From contig NZ_JAHBOH010000001.1 in NCBI RefSeq assembly GCF_018531375.1, positions 310,001 through 374,000 of the forward strand: a stretch of 64,000 bases of DNA. The letters run 5' to 3'. This document shows positions 50,616 through 59,596 of the stretch, in pieces. The translations under genes and the position numbers were made by a program. The notes beneath the pieces are model-generated. The model ran no database searches. It saw only the letters and a program-made list of their open reading frames with translations, and had not been told where the DNA came from. The stretch is from Cellulomonas fulva (GTDB lineage: Bacteria; Actinomycetota; Actinomycetes; Actinomycetales; Cellulomonadaceae). How positions within the stretch are numbered: the stretch's first letter is position 1; each line of letters starts with the position of its first letter.

Positions 50616-52456
50616 GCCTCCCCCTCCAGCACGCGGTACCAGGCGCACCGCCCGCGCGGGAGCGCCGCGCTCACGTCGCACGTCCCGTCGTCGGCGACGA
50701 CGAGCGAGGCGGCCGGGGCGTCGGCGGGGAACACGGGCTCGAGCCGCACGGGACCGGGCCGCAGTCCGACGAGCAGCGCGGACGGGGCTGCGGGCGCGCC
50801 GCTCAGCGGCAGCGAGGCCACCAGCCGGCCGGTCGGCCCGACGAGCTCGAGCACGGGCCAGCGCCCGCCCCGCCCGTCCCGCTCCGGCTGGGCGCCGTGC
50901 CGCCGGACGGTGGCCTCCGCGAGCAGCGGCGCGATGCTCGCGGTGTGCGCGGCCATCGCCTCCCCCACCAGGTCGAGCGCGGCCGGCGGGAGGTCGACCA
51001 GCCGCTGCGACAGGCCGGTGCGGCCCAGCATCGCGATCGCGAGCGCGTCGGCCAGGCGGTGCGGCTCGTCGTCCCACGTGGCGGCGTGGAAGGTCTGCTG
51101 CGCGTGCTCGCCGCCCCACTCGGAGTCGCACCAGCCGTAGAGCCGCTCCGGCGGGAAGAAGAGCGACGCGGCCCAGAAGCCCGCGACCGCGTGCTCCGGC
51201 CAGTCGGTGTCCGACGCGAACCCGAGGTCGCAGTGCCCCGCGATGCCCAGGTCCCAGCGCATGCCGCCGGAGCTGCACGTCTCGACGACGACCTCGGGAT
51301 GCCGAGCGCGCACGGTGTCCAGCACCTCGTAGAGCCCCTCCACGTGCGCGACGAGCCCGTCGCGCGGACCGTGCCCGTGCCCCGGGGCGGTGCAGCCCAG
51401 GCCGGGGTCGACGTTGAGGTCGAGCTTCAGCCACCGCAGCCCGGTGGTCGCCACCAGCCGGTCCACGTGCCCGACGACGAGCGCGCGGGCACGCGCGTCA
51501 CCGAGGCACAGCAGCCCGAGCTCGACCGCGGTCCCGGCGGGCGCGCCCGCGTGCGGCCCGTCGCCCGGACGCGGCGCCTCGGGGGTCTGCACCCCGACGG
51601 CGAGCAGCTCGGGGTGCTCGGCGCGCAGGCGGGACGCCGCGCCGACGGCCTCGGGCTCGAGCCAGAGCCCGAACGCGCAGCCCGCCGCCCGCGTCGCCTC
51701 CGCGGCCGCCGCGAGGCCGCCGGGGAACCGCGCGGTGTCCTCCAGGTCCCAGTCGCCGCGCAGCTCGGTCCACCGCAGCCCGGACCCGGGGGCGCCGAAC
51801 CAGCCGGCGTCCAGCACCGCGGTGCCGAGGCCGTGGCGTGCGGCGACGGCCGCGTTCGCGACGAGCACGTCCGCGCTGATCCCCGCGTCCTCGTAGGGCC
51901 ACCAGTGGTTCCACGCCGGCCCCGGCTCCACCTGCGGCCCCAGGAGCGCGCGGGCCGCGTCGACGAAGTCCGCGGCGGCCGCCTCCACTCCCCCGGCGTC
52001 ACCCGGAGGGCCGTCGGCCTCCGCCGTCACGACGAGCACGCCCGGCGTCGCCCACTCGTCGTCGGCGCCGAGCTCGCGCCGCATGTCGTCGGGCAACCCC
52101 GCCCGCAGCCGCCAGCCGGCGGCGGACGGCGCCACGTCGATGCGCCAGTTCCCGGACCACGCGACGCCCAGCAGCAGCGCGCGCCGCCCGTCGTCGACGA
52201 CCAGGAACGGGTGGAGCCGCGCAGAGGAGCGGCCCGCGGTGGTCTCGAGATGCACTCCCTGGGTGATCGGCGCGGAGCGCGGCGCCCACTCGCCGGACCA
52301 GGCCGACTCCCACCAGCGCAGCCGCGCTCCGGACCACGACGCGTCGAGCGGGAGGTCGCAGGACCAGAGCGCGACGACCTCGCCTGGCCCCCGCAGGACC
52401 ACGCGGTGCAGCGTGCCGCGGCCGCCCACGGCGACCGCCTCGGGGCGGGCGCTCAC
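50612..52456 (-). CDS. Alpha-galactosidase (GH36-type)
   Basis: A 614-residue glycosidase. An N-terminal beta-sandwich leads to a (beta/alpha)8 barrel with AWNHWWPYEDAGIS, VLDAGWFGAPGSGLRW, FGLWLEPEAVG, LRWLKLDLNVDPG (nucleophile Asp in K-L-D) and GHCDLGFASDTDWPEHAV (acid/base Asp). The layout is that of GH36 alpha-galactosidases, which cleave melibiose/raffinose-type sugars. Cytoplasmic (no signal). GTG at 52456 overlaps the permease stop by 4 bases (GTGA), and the 3' end overlaps the oxidoreductase gene. Confidence 0.9.
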   Translation of the reverse strand: MSARPEAVAVGGRGTLHRVVLRGPGEVVALWSCDLPLDASWSGARLRWWESAWSGEWAPRSAPITQGVHLETTAGRSSARLHPFLVVDDGRRALLLGVAWSGNWRIDVAPSAAGWRLRAGLPDDMRRELGADDEWATPGVLVVTAEADGPPGDAGGVEAAAADFVDAARALLGPQVEPGPAWNHWWPYEDAGISADVLVANAAVAARHGLGTAVLDAGWFGAPGSGLRWTELRGDWDLEDTARFPGGLAAAAEATRAAGCAFGLWLEPEAVGAASRLRAEHPELLAVGVQTPEAPRPGDGPHAGAPAGTAVELGLLCLGDARARALVVGHVDRLVATTGLRWLKLDLNVDPGLGCTAPGHGHGPRDGLVAHVEGLYEVLDTVRARHPEVVVETCSSGGMRWDLGIAGHCDLGFASDTDWPEHAVAGFWAASLFFPPERLYGWCDSEWGGEHAQQTFHAATWDDEPHRLADALAIAMLGRTGLSQRLVDLPPAALDLVGEAMAAHTASIAPLLAEATVRRHGAQPERDGRGGRWPVLELVGPTGRLVASLPLSGAPAAPSALLVGLRPGPVRLEPVFPADAPAASLVVADDGTCDVSAALPRGRCAWYRVLEGEA

Positions 52457-53370
52457 TTGATGCCCGTCGTCCCGATGGACCGGACGAAGTACCGCTGGAA
52501 GAAGATGAACAGCAGCGCGACGGGGATCATCGACAGCGTCGCGAGCGCGAGCTTCATCGGGAACAGGCTCGGCCCCTTGGCGGCGCCCGCGGAGAGCTGG
52601 GCGATGCCGAGGTTCAGCGTGGCGAGGTCCGGGTCCGACGTCGCGACCAGGAAGTGCGTGAACTCGTTCCACGAGCCCTGGAAGGACAGGATCACCACGG
52701 TGATCAGGGCGGGCACGACGAGCGGCATCGTGATGGCCGTGAACCGCCGCAGCACGCCCGCGCCGTCGATCAGCGCGGCCTCCTCGAGCTCCCACGGCAC
52801 GGACATGAACGCGGTGCGCATCAGCAGGATGCCGACCGAGTCGCACAGGAGCGGGATGATCATGCCGGCGTAGGAGTCGTACATGCCGAGCTGCTTGATC
52901 ACCAGGAACTTGGGGATCAGCAGCACCACGCCCGGCACCGCCATGACACCGATGATGAGCGCGGTCGCCGCGCCCTTGCCCGGGAAGCGCAGCCGGGCCA
53001 GCGCGTACCCGGCGAGGCAGTCGATCACCACGCGGCCCAGGGTCACGCTGACCGCGACGACGACCGAGTTGGTGAGCCAGCGCGGCAGGTTCACCGGGAA
53101 CGCGGGGTCCATGCCGAGCGCCGCGCGCCAGCCCTCGAGCGAGAACGGGTTCGGGACCAGGCTGACCGGGTCCTGGATCGCCTGGGCGTCGGTCTTGAAC
53201 GAGTTCGCGACCTGGATGACGAACGGCCCCAGGTAGAGGACCGTGCCGAGCGCCAGCAGCAGGCACATGATCACGACGGTGCGCCGGCTCCACGAGCCCA
53301 GCGGACGGTAGCCGCGCGCCCGGCGCTCCGCGCCCACGCTGCGAGGGCGCTCGGTGGTGGTCGCCGTCAT
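52453..53370 (-). CDS. Carbohydrate ABC transporter permease (MalG-like)
   Basis: A 305-residue inner-membrane permease with six helices. The EAA loop reads EEAALIDGAGVLRRFTAITM near residue 200, the contact for the ATPase. Second permease of the binding-protein-dependent importer. TGATG overlap with the first permease gene and GTGA overlap with the alpha-galactosidase gene. Confidence 0.95.
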   Translation of the reverse strand: MTATTTERPRSVGAERRARGYRPLGSWSRRTVVIMCLLLALGTVLYLGPFVIQVANSFKTDAQAIQDPVSLVPNPFSLEGWRAALGMDPAFPVNLPRWLTNSVVVAVSVTLGRVVIDCLAGYALARLRFPGKGAATALIIGVMAVPGVVLLIPKFLVIKQLGMYDSYAGMIIPLLCDSVGILLMRTAFMSVPWELEEAALIDGAGVLRRFTAITMPLVVPALITVVILSFQGSWNEFTHFLVATSDPDLATLNLGIAQLSAGAAKGPSLFPMKLALATLSMIPVALLFIFFQRYFVRSIGTTGIK

Positions 53371-54461
53371 CAGTCCTTCTCCCTGCTGATCACGCGCTGC
53401 CCGACCGTGAACACGATGATGATGAGGAACAGGACGAACGCGATCGCGGCGCCGCCGCCGAAGTCCCCGTCCTTGAAGGACACCTGGTAGGACTGGAACG
53501 CGGGCGTCAGCGTCGTCTTCTGCGGGCCGCCCTGCGTGGCGAGGTAGACGGAGTCGAACACCTGCCACGAGCCGATGACCGTGAGCATCGCGACGAGCGC
53601 GAGCGACTTCTTCATCAGCGGCACCGTCACGTACCGGAACCGCTGCCACGTGCTGGCCCCGTCGATGAACGCGGCCTCGTCGACCTCGCCGGGGATGTTC
53701 TGCAGGCCGGCCAGGAAGAAGAGCATGAACGTGCCCGACGAGGCCCAGACGGTCATGGTCGCGAGCGCGATCAAGGCCGGTGAGGGCCCGGCGAGCCACT
53801 GGTTCACGGGCAGACCGAGGATCGTCCCGGTCCCCCACGTCGGCGACCCGGACTCGGGCACCACGCCGATCGCCTGGCCGATCGTCTGGAACAGGCCGCG
53901 CGAGTCCACGAACCACTTGGGCCCGTCGATGCCGAACCACGCGAGCACCTGGTTGATCGCGCCGCTGTTCTGGAACAGGAACAGGAACGTCACGGTGATC
54001 GCGACCGCCGAGGTGATGGACGGGAAGTAGAACACCGTCCGGAAGAAGCCCCGTCCCTTGAGCCGCTGCTGGTTGACCATCAGCGCCAGCGCGAACGCGA
54101 GCACGATGGTCCCCGGGACCACCATGAGCACGTAGTAGAGGTTGTTGCGCAGGCCGATGGTGAAGTTCTCCCGCAGGAGCCCGTCCGTGGTCAGCAGCCG
54201 CTTGTAGTTGTCGAGCCCGACGAACTCCGCGCCGCCACCGAAGGGGCTGGACAACCCGTTCCACCGCAGCAGGCTCACCCACAGCGCCATCGCCACGGGG
54301 ATCACGACGAACACGACGATCGCCGCCACCGCGGGTGCCGTGAAGGTCCACCCCGCGAGGCGCTGCGAACGTCGGCTCGCTGAGCCCGTGCGCCGACGCG
54401 GGGGCTCGGCCGCGGGGTCGGTGGGCTGGGCGGGCTGGGCCGCCGTCCCGAGAAGTGTCAT
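53370..54461 (-). CDS. Carbohydrate ABC transporter permease (MalF-like)
   Basis: A 363-residue permease with an extended cytoplasmic N-terminus, six helices and the EAA loop EVDEAAFIDGASTWQRFRYV. Works with the MalG-like permease and the lipoprotein binding protein. It follows the binding-protein gene by 74 bases that contain a hairpin. No ATPase subunit is encoded here. Confidence 0.95.
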   Translation of the reverse strand: MTLLGTAAQPAQPTDPAAEPPRRRTGSASRRSQRLAGWTFTAPAVAAIVVFVVIPVAMALWVSLLRWNGLSSPFGGGAEFVGLDNYKRLLTTDGLLRENFTIGLRNNLYYVLMVVPGTIVLAFALALMVNQQRLKGRGFFRTVFYFPSITSAVAITVTFLFLFQNSGAINQVLAWFGIDGPKWFVDSRGLFQTIGQAIGVVPESGSPTWGTGTILGLPVNQWLAGPSPALIALATMTVWASSGTFMLFFLAGLQNIPGEVDEAAFIDGASTWQRFRYVTVPLMKKSLALVAMLTVIGSWQVFDSVYLATQGGPQKTTLTPAFQSYQVSFKDGDFGGGAAIAFVLFLIIIVFTVGQRVISREKD

Positions 54462-54500
54462 CGCCAGCGCCTCGTCTCTGAGTGCTCCGTGCAGGGGAAG

Positions 54501-54527
54501 GGCGGGGGCCGGCGTGCGGCCCCCGCC
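54501..54527 (-). promoter_or_regulatory. Hairpin between binding-protein and permease genes
   Basis: GGCGGGGGCCG / CGGCCCCCGCC, 11-bp stem with a 5-base loop, no T tract. In sugar ABC operons such a hairpin behind the binding-protein gene stabilises that part of the mRNA or reduces readthrough. By position this is the likely role. Confidence 0.65.
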
Positions 54528-54535
54528 CCGGGGTC

Positions 54536-55822
54536 TCAGCCCTGCGCTGCCTCGAGGGCAGCCTCGCCGTTGGACTGCACGTCCTTCAACATCTGCGCCG
54601 GGTCACCGGTCTTCAGTCCCTCGAGCTTGGAGTCGAAGTCCGCGAGCACCGAGTCGAAGCCGGGCACCGGGACCGGGCCCTTCGAGCGGTCGAGGTTGTC
54701 CAGGTAGACCACCTGCTCCGGGAAGTTCTCGGTGGTCCAGTCCGCCAGGCTCAGGCGGGCCGGGGTCGCGCCGAAGCTCTCGGCCGCGGCCTTCGCCTGC
54801 TCGTCGCTCTCGAAGAACTGCACCAGCTCGACCGCGCCGGGGATGTTCTTGCTCGCCGCCGCCACGCCCCAGCAGTTGGAGAAGTTGAGCGTGCCGATGC
54901 CGTCCGGACCCGCGGGCATCGCGACGGTCGTGTACTTCACGTCCGGGTAGTCCGACGACATGACCGAGGGCAGCCAGCCGCCCTCGACCGTCATGGCCGC
55001 CTTCTGCATCCCGAACGCCTCGCCGCCCCAGCCGGCGCCGACGTCGGCCGCCCACGCGAAGGACCCGTCCTTGAGCATGTCCTGCAGGTACGTCAGCGCC
55101 TCGAGGTTCTCCGGGGAGTCCGCCCTGACCTCGCTGTTGTCGTCGTTGAGGAACCAGCCGCCGGCGCCGACCATGAACGCGCCGACGCGGTCACGCGTAG
55201 CGCCGAAGGAGAGCCCGACGTGGTCGTCGTCCGTGAGCTTCTGCGCGACCTCGTGCAGCTGGTCCCACGTCGTCGGGACGTCGGCGTCCGTGAGGCCGGC
55301 GGCCTCCCAGATGTCGGTGTTGATCGACAGCGCCAGCACGCCCGCCGACTCCTTGGGCACGCACTGGACCTCGCCGTCGATCGTGTAGCTCTCGAGCGTG
55401 GTCGCGTCGTACTCCGTGAGGTCGACGTCCTTGCCGTACGGGTAGAGGTTGCCGTCCTGCGCGTAGAGGCCGACGCGCGCCGGGTCGACGTAGAACAGGT
55501 CCGGCGGGTTGCCGCCGGAGAAGGCCTGGCCGAGCTGCTGCGTCAGGTCCTGCGCCGGCACCACGGTGACCTCGATGCCGGTCTTCTCCGTGAACGCCTT
55601 CGCCGTGTTCTGCACCGTCGTCGTCTCGGCCGGGCCGGAGGAGCCGATCATGATGGTCAGCGGCGCGCTGCTGTCGCCCGTGGGGGCGCCGGTCGCGTCG
55701 CTGTCCGCGGGCTCGTCGAAGTCGCTGGAGCAGGCGGTGAGGGCGATGAGCGACAGCGCCGCGACACCCGCGGTGACCGCGGCACGGCGGCGCCGTCCGA
55801 TGGGGCGGTGGGAACGGGACAT
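54536..55822 (-). CDS. Sugar ABC transporter substrate-binding lipoprotein
   Basis: A 428-residue extracytoplasmic solute-binding protein (family 1). The lipobox LIALTAC gives the lipidated Cys at residue 31. The mature part shows FTEKTGIEVTVVPAQDLTQQ and GNPPDLFYVDPARVGLYAQD, the usual opening of this family, and later AAMTVEGGWLPSV. First gene of the operon, from an ATG at 55822 with GAGGAG upstream. The bound sugar is presumably an alpha-galactoside. Confidence 0.95.
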   Translation of the reverse strand: MSRSHRPIGRRRRAAVTAGVAALSLIALTACSSDFDEPADSDATGAPTGDSSAPLTIMIGSSGPAETTTVQNTAKAFTEKTGIEVTVVPAQDLTQQLGQAFSGGNPPDLFYVDPARVGLYAQDGNLYPYGKDVDLTEYDATTLESYTIDGEVQCVPKESAGVLALSINTDIWEAAGLTDADVPTTWDQLHEVAQKLTDDDHVGLSFGATRDRVGAFMVGAGGWFLNDDNSEVRADSPENLEALTYLQDMLKDGSFAWAADVGAGWGGEAFGMQKAAMTVEGGWLPSVMSSDYPDVKYTTVAMPAGPDGIGTLNFSNCWGVAAASKNIPGAVELVQFFESDEQAKAAAESFGATPARLSLADWTTENFPEQVVYLDNLDRSKGPVPVPGFDSVLADFDSKLEGLKTGDPAQMLKDVQSNGEAALEAAQG

Positions 55823-55888
55823 GGTGCTCTCTCTCCTCGTGCGTCGTTGCGTCGGGCGTTGAGATCCGTACGGGGCTTGCGTGAGCAT

Positions 55889-55934
55889 TTGATCGATCTA
55901 GTACGCTGCGTCGCGACGGTCTTGAACGATCAAG
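55889..55934. promoter_or_regulatory. Two LacI-type operators in the divergent promoter region
   Basis: TTGATCGATCTA (55889-55900) and CTTGAACGATCAAG (55921-55934) are palindromes of the kind LacI-family regulators bind (consensus-like TTGATCGATCAA). The second lies at about +5 to +18 of the predicted minus-strand start. They are shared by the sugar operon and the debranching-enzyme gene and are probable sites of the LacI protein encoded at 48352. Confidence 0.7.
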
Positions 55935-55945
55935 TGGATGTCCGC

Positions 55946-55974
55946 ATCGTGCTTGAGCGCGCTGGGGCTGTCAA
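55946..55974 (-). promoter_or_regulatory. Promoter of the alpha-galactoside operon
   Basis: -35 TTGACA (55974-55969), 17-base spacer, -10 CACGAT (55951-55946), predicted start near 55939. A good sigma70-type match. It sits just upstream of the CTTGA operator. Confidence 0.6.
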
Positions 55975-55999
55975 GCCCAACCGATCGACGAGGAGGCCG

Positions 56000-58030
56000 A
56001 TGGTGAGCCGTCAACCCCTGCTGCACGACCTGCTGGTCACGCTCGCGGCGCCGACCCAGGCGTGGTCCGGCCGCGACGGCCAGATCCGCGGGACGGGCGC
56101 CGAGGGCGTCTTCCACTCCGACGTGCGTGTGCTGCGCAGCGCCGTGCTCACGGTCGACGACGAGGAACCCGAGGTGGTCGCCGCGGGCAGCACGCCCGAC
56201 GGCGCGGTCGAGGCGATCGCCCTGGCCCGCGGGATCGACGGGCCGGGCGCGGATCCGACCGTCCGGCTGCGCCGGACGCGCCGCGCGACCCCGGGACGGG
56301 TCGACGAGCGCATCGAGCTCACCAGCGCGCTCGGGGCGGACGTGACCGCCCGGCTCCGGCTCGAGGTCGCGGGCGACCTCGCGACGATGGAGGCGGTGAA
56401 GTCCGGCCGCACCGGGCCGCTGCTCGCCCCCGAGCACCGGGACGGAGGGCTGCACTGGTCCGACGGAGTCGTCTCAGCGGTCCTGACCGGCGAGGGCGCC
56501 CTCGTCGGACCCGGGGACCAGGGCGCGTCCCTGACGTGGGACGTCGTGGTCCCCGCCCGCGGCGCGGTCGCCGTGACCTGGTCCCTCGCGGCGGACGACG
56601 CGGGCGCGGTCGTCGGACCCGCCACCGTCGCCGCGTGGTCCGACGTCACGGTCCACGCCGACGACCCGCGCCTCGGCGCGCTCGTCGACCAGAGCCTCGC
56701 GGACCTGCGAGGCCTGCTCATGACGCGCACCGGCACCCCGCAGGACACGTTCCTCGCGGCGGGGTCCCCGTGGTTCTTCACGCTCTTCGGACGGGACTCG
56801 ATCATCGCCGCGCGCATGCTGCTGCCGCTCGGCACCGAGCTCGCGGGTGGCACCCTGCGCACGCTCGCGGCCCTGCAGGGCCGCACCAGCGACCCGATGA
56901 CCGCCGAGCAGCCCGGCAAGATCATGCACGAGCTGCGCCGCGCACCCCTGACGCTCGCGGAGGAGGGCGTCGAGCTGCCCGCGCTCTACTACGGGACGGT
57001 CGACGCGACCCCGCTGTGGGTCTGCCTGCTGCACGACGCGTGGCGCTGGGGCCTGCCGGACGACGAGGTCCGCGACCTCCTGCCGCACCTCGAGGCGGCG
57101 CTCGCGTGGATGGCCGAGCACGGCGACGCGGACGGCGACGGGTTCCTCGAGTACGTCGACGAGTCCGGCCGCGGCCTCGCCAACCAGGGATGGAAGGACT
57201 CGGGCGACTCGATCCAGTTCCGCGACGGCCGCCTCGCCGACGGCCCCATCGCGCTCGCCGAGGTCCAGGGCTACGCCTACGAGGCCGCGATGTCGGGTGC
57301 CGCGCTGCTCGACGCGTTCGGCCGCCCGGGCGCCGACCGCTGGCGGGCGTGGGCGGGTGCCCTCGCCACCCGCTTCCGCGAGGCGTTCTGGCTCACCGAC
57401 GAGATCGGCCCCTACCCGGCGATCGCGCTCGACCGCGACAAGACCCGGGTCGACGTCGTCGCGTCCAACATGGGCCACCTGCTCGGCACCGGCATCCTCG
57501 ACGACGAGGAGAGCACGGCCGTGGCCCGGCGCCTGGTGCACCCGGAGCTCAGCTCGGGGTTCGGCCTGCGGACCATGGCCACGAGCTCGGCGGGCTACTG
57601 GCCGCTGAAGTACCACGGCGGGTCGGTGTGGACCCACGACACCGGGCTCGCGGTGCTCGGGCTGTCCCGCGCGGGGTTCGGCGAGGAAGCCGGCGTCCTG
57701 GTCTCGGGGCTCCTCGCGGCCGCCGACGACTTCGGCTACCGGATGCCGGAGCTGTACGGCGGCGACGCCGCAGACGACGTCGCGAGCGCGGTGGCCTACC
57801 CGGCCGCGTGCCGGCCGCAGGCGTGGTCGGCCGCGACCTCGGTCGCGCTGCTGACGGCACTGCTCGGCCTGTCGCCCGACGGCGACCGGCTCGAGGTCGC
57901 CCCGCTCGCGCCGTCGCCCGTGGGCGCGCTCCACGTCGATGGCCTGCGGTTCCGTGGGCGCTCCGTCGCCCTGCGCGCCGACGCCGGGGGCCGGGTGGCG
58001 GACGCCGCCGACGCCGCGACGAACCGCTGA
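56000..58030 (+). CDS. Glycogen-debranching-type glycosidase
   Basis: A 676-residue protein. The N-terminal GDE_N_bis domain (about 10-220) contains GAEGVFHSDVRVLR. The C-terminal alpha/alpha barrel (about 250-620) contains SPWFFTLFGRDSIIAARMLL, a family hallmark, plus GWKDSGDS, AEVQGYAYEA and SGFGLRTMATSSAGYWPLKYHGGSVWTHD segments (each typical of amylo-alpha-1,6-glucosidase-like enzymes). Cytoplasmic. The exact substrate is unknown. AGGAGG at 55991 favours translation from ATG 56000 or GTG 56003. Confidence 0.88.
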   Translation: MVSRQPLLHDLLVTLAAPTQAWSGRDGQIRGTGAEGVFHSDVRVLRSAVLTVDDEEPEVVAAGSTPDGAVEAIALARGIDGPGADPTVRLRRTRRATPGRVDERIELTSALGADVTARLRLEVAGDLATMEAVKSGRTGPLLAPEHRDGGLHWSDGVVSAVLTGEGALVGPGDQGASLTWDVVVPARGAVAVTWSLAADDAGAVVGPATVAAWSDVTVHADDPRLGALVDQSLADLRGLLMTRTGTPQDTFLAAGSPWFFTLFGRDSIIAARMLLPLGTELAGGTLRTLAALQGRTSDPMTAEQPGKIMHELRRAPLTLAEEGVELPALYYGTVDATPLWVCLLHDAWRWGLPDDEVRDLLPHLEAALAWMAEHGDADGDGFLEYVDESGRGLANQGWKDSGDSIQFRDGRLADGPIALAEVQGYAYEAAMSGAALLDAFGRPGADRWRAWAGALATRFREAFWLTDEIGPYPAIALDRDKTRVDVVASNMGHLLGTGILDDEESTAVARRLVHPELSSGFGLRTMATSSAGYWPLKYHGGSVWTHDTGLAVLGLSRAGFGEEAGVLVSGLLAAADDFGYRMPELYGGDAADDVASAVAYPAACRPQAWSAATSVALLTALLGLSPDGDRLEVAPLAPSPVGALHVDGLRFRGRSVALRADAGGRVADAADAATNR

Positions 58031-58056
58031 GCGCCTGCGCGAGCCAGGTCTCGGCG

Positions 58057-58543
58057 CTACGCGGCGAGGAACGCGCCGGTCACGGCGACGAGCAGCGGGC
58101 CGAGGACGTACACGCCCGTCGTGCGCTCGGCGAGCAGCGTGGTGCTGAGCCCCAGCTGGGCCTCGAGCGTGATGCGCGTCGCCAGGGTCCCGACGAGTGC
58201 GTCGTCCTCCCTCCCCCGCAGCGGGGCCAGGCTCTGGACGAGGGTGCGCGCCTCCTCGCGCAGCGCGTGCCGCGGCACCGCGTAGACGCCCGCACCACAG
58301 TCGTGCCGATCAAGCCGAAGGCGATCACGTCGGTCGCCTCCACGGGCGCTCCACCCTCGGTGCCGAATCGTCGGCTCGCGCCGAGCGCGAGCGTCGCGAT
58401 CACGACGAGCCAGCCGAGAGGCGGGAGCAGCGAGCGCGCGAGGTCGCGATGACCAGTCCGCACGCGACGAGCGCCGCTGGCCGCAGCAGGGGCGTCCCGT
58501 GCCCCGCTGCGGCCGGCTGCCGTCGGTCCGGGCCGGTCCCCAT
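58057..58543 (-). pseudogene. Frameshifted remnant of a small membrane protein
   Basis: Three reading frames in series seem to belong to one protein. ATG 58543 opens into LLRPAALVACGLVIATS. A second frame continues RSLLPPLGWLVVIATLALGA...DVIAFGLIGTTV. A third gives AVPRHALREEARTLVQSLAP and TTGVYVLGPLLVAVTGAFLA, ending at 58057. Each switch leaves sensible hydrophobic or amphipathic sequence, as expected for two small indels. Sequencing error is an alternative. Confidence 0.4.
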
Positions 58544-58597
58544 CCTCAGAGCGTGCTCGGACGAAGCCGTCCACGTCCAAGGTTGGTCTCTGGGCCG

Positions 58598-59596
58598 TCA
58601 GGTGACGAAGAGGTCCGGGGGGATGGGCGAGGCCATCACCGTGCCACGGAGGGCGTCGGTGATGGGCACGCCGCCCTCCGCCAGCGCGTCGAGCAGCGCA
58701 CCCGCGGCGGGCGAGCCGCCGAGCGACGCCACGCGCGCACCCGGGATGAGCTCGGCGACGTACCGGGTGACGGCGTCCCGGAAGATCGACATCGAGGACG
58801 TGAGCAGCGAACCGCCCAGCACCACGGGGACGTCGGCTTCGCCGGACAGCCCGACGCGCCGGGCGGCGAGCTCGGCGTAGCGGGCGAAGGCGTGGGCGTG
58901 GTCGGACACGATCCGCGCCGCGGCGTCGTCGCCGGCCTCCGCCTCGGCGAGCACGATGCGGGCGGCGCTCTTGAGGTGGTGGAAGTCCCGCGGCTCGACG
59001 CGCCGGGTGTACTGCCAGAGGAGCTCCTCGGCGTCCGCCACCTTCTCGTGCGCCACCAGCCGGTCGGTCAGCGTCGTCGGCGGGGTGAAGCCCACGTGCG
59101 CGGACATGACGGCCTTGAACGCGGCGCGGCCCATCGCGACGCCGCCCAGGTCGTCGTGGATCCACCACGAGCCGGCGAACTCCCCCGCGGGCCCGCGGGC
59201 CGCGACGGCGGGGCCGGTGCCCGCCGTCACGGCCACGCCGACGCCGTCGGGCTGGCCCCACCGCAGCAGCGCGAAGCCGTCGTTGCGCACGGTGCGGTGC
59301 GTGATCTCGGGGAGCTCGTCGTCGAGCAGCTCCTCCCAGAACTCGCGGTCCTCGTCCCAGTCGACCCCGGCGAGCCGGAAGGCCGCGGAGACCACCGAGG
59401 ACGGGTCCGCGCCCGCGACGGCGAGCGCGGACCGCACGGCGAGCACCACCTGCTCGCCCGCGCTGCGGGCGCCGGTGAGTCCGTAGATGTCACCGACGCC
59501 CGCGCGCCCCCAGCCGACGACGCTGCCGTCGGCGTCCGCGACGAGCGCGACCGTCTTGGAGTTGCCGGCGTCGAGGCCGAGGTAGAGCTCGGTCAC
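58598..59596 (-). CDS. BadF/BadG-type ATPase, N-acetylglucosamine-kinase-like
   Basis: A 332-residue sugar kinase of the ASKHA fold. LYLGLDAGNSKTVALVADAD is the phosphate-1 motif, GVAVTAGTGPAVAARGPAG the middle loop, SWWIHDDLGGVAMGRAA the adenosine motif, and VVLGGSLLTS the last. Similar to GlcNAc kinases, so it likely phosphorylates an amino sugar released from the imported oligosaccharide. GTG at 59596 overlaps the GH4 stop by 4 bases (GTGA). Last gene of this operon. Confidence 0.85.
   Translation of the reverse strand: MTELYLGLDAGNSKTVALVADADGSVVGWGRAGVGDIYGLTGARSAGEQVVLAVRSALAVAGADPSSVVSAAFRLAGVDWDEDREFWEELLDDELPEITHRTVRNDGFALLRWGQPDGVGVAVTAGTGPAVAARGPAGEFAGSWWIHDDLGGVAMGRAAFKAVMSAHVGFTPPTTLTDRLVAHEKVADAEELLWQYTRRVEPRDFHHLKSAARIVLAEAEAGDDAAARIVSDHAHAFARYAELAARRVGLSGEADVPVVLGGSLLTSSMSIFRDAVTRYVAELIPGARVASLGGSPAAGALLDALAEGGVPITDALRGTVMASPIPPDLFVT

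Noticed and set aside
54482..55999. The frame of the debranching enzyme stays open 1.5 kb upstream of its start
   Set aside because: That stretch is antisense to the binding-protein gene and lacks domain similarity. The ribosome site AGGAGG at 55991 marks the real start.
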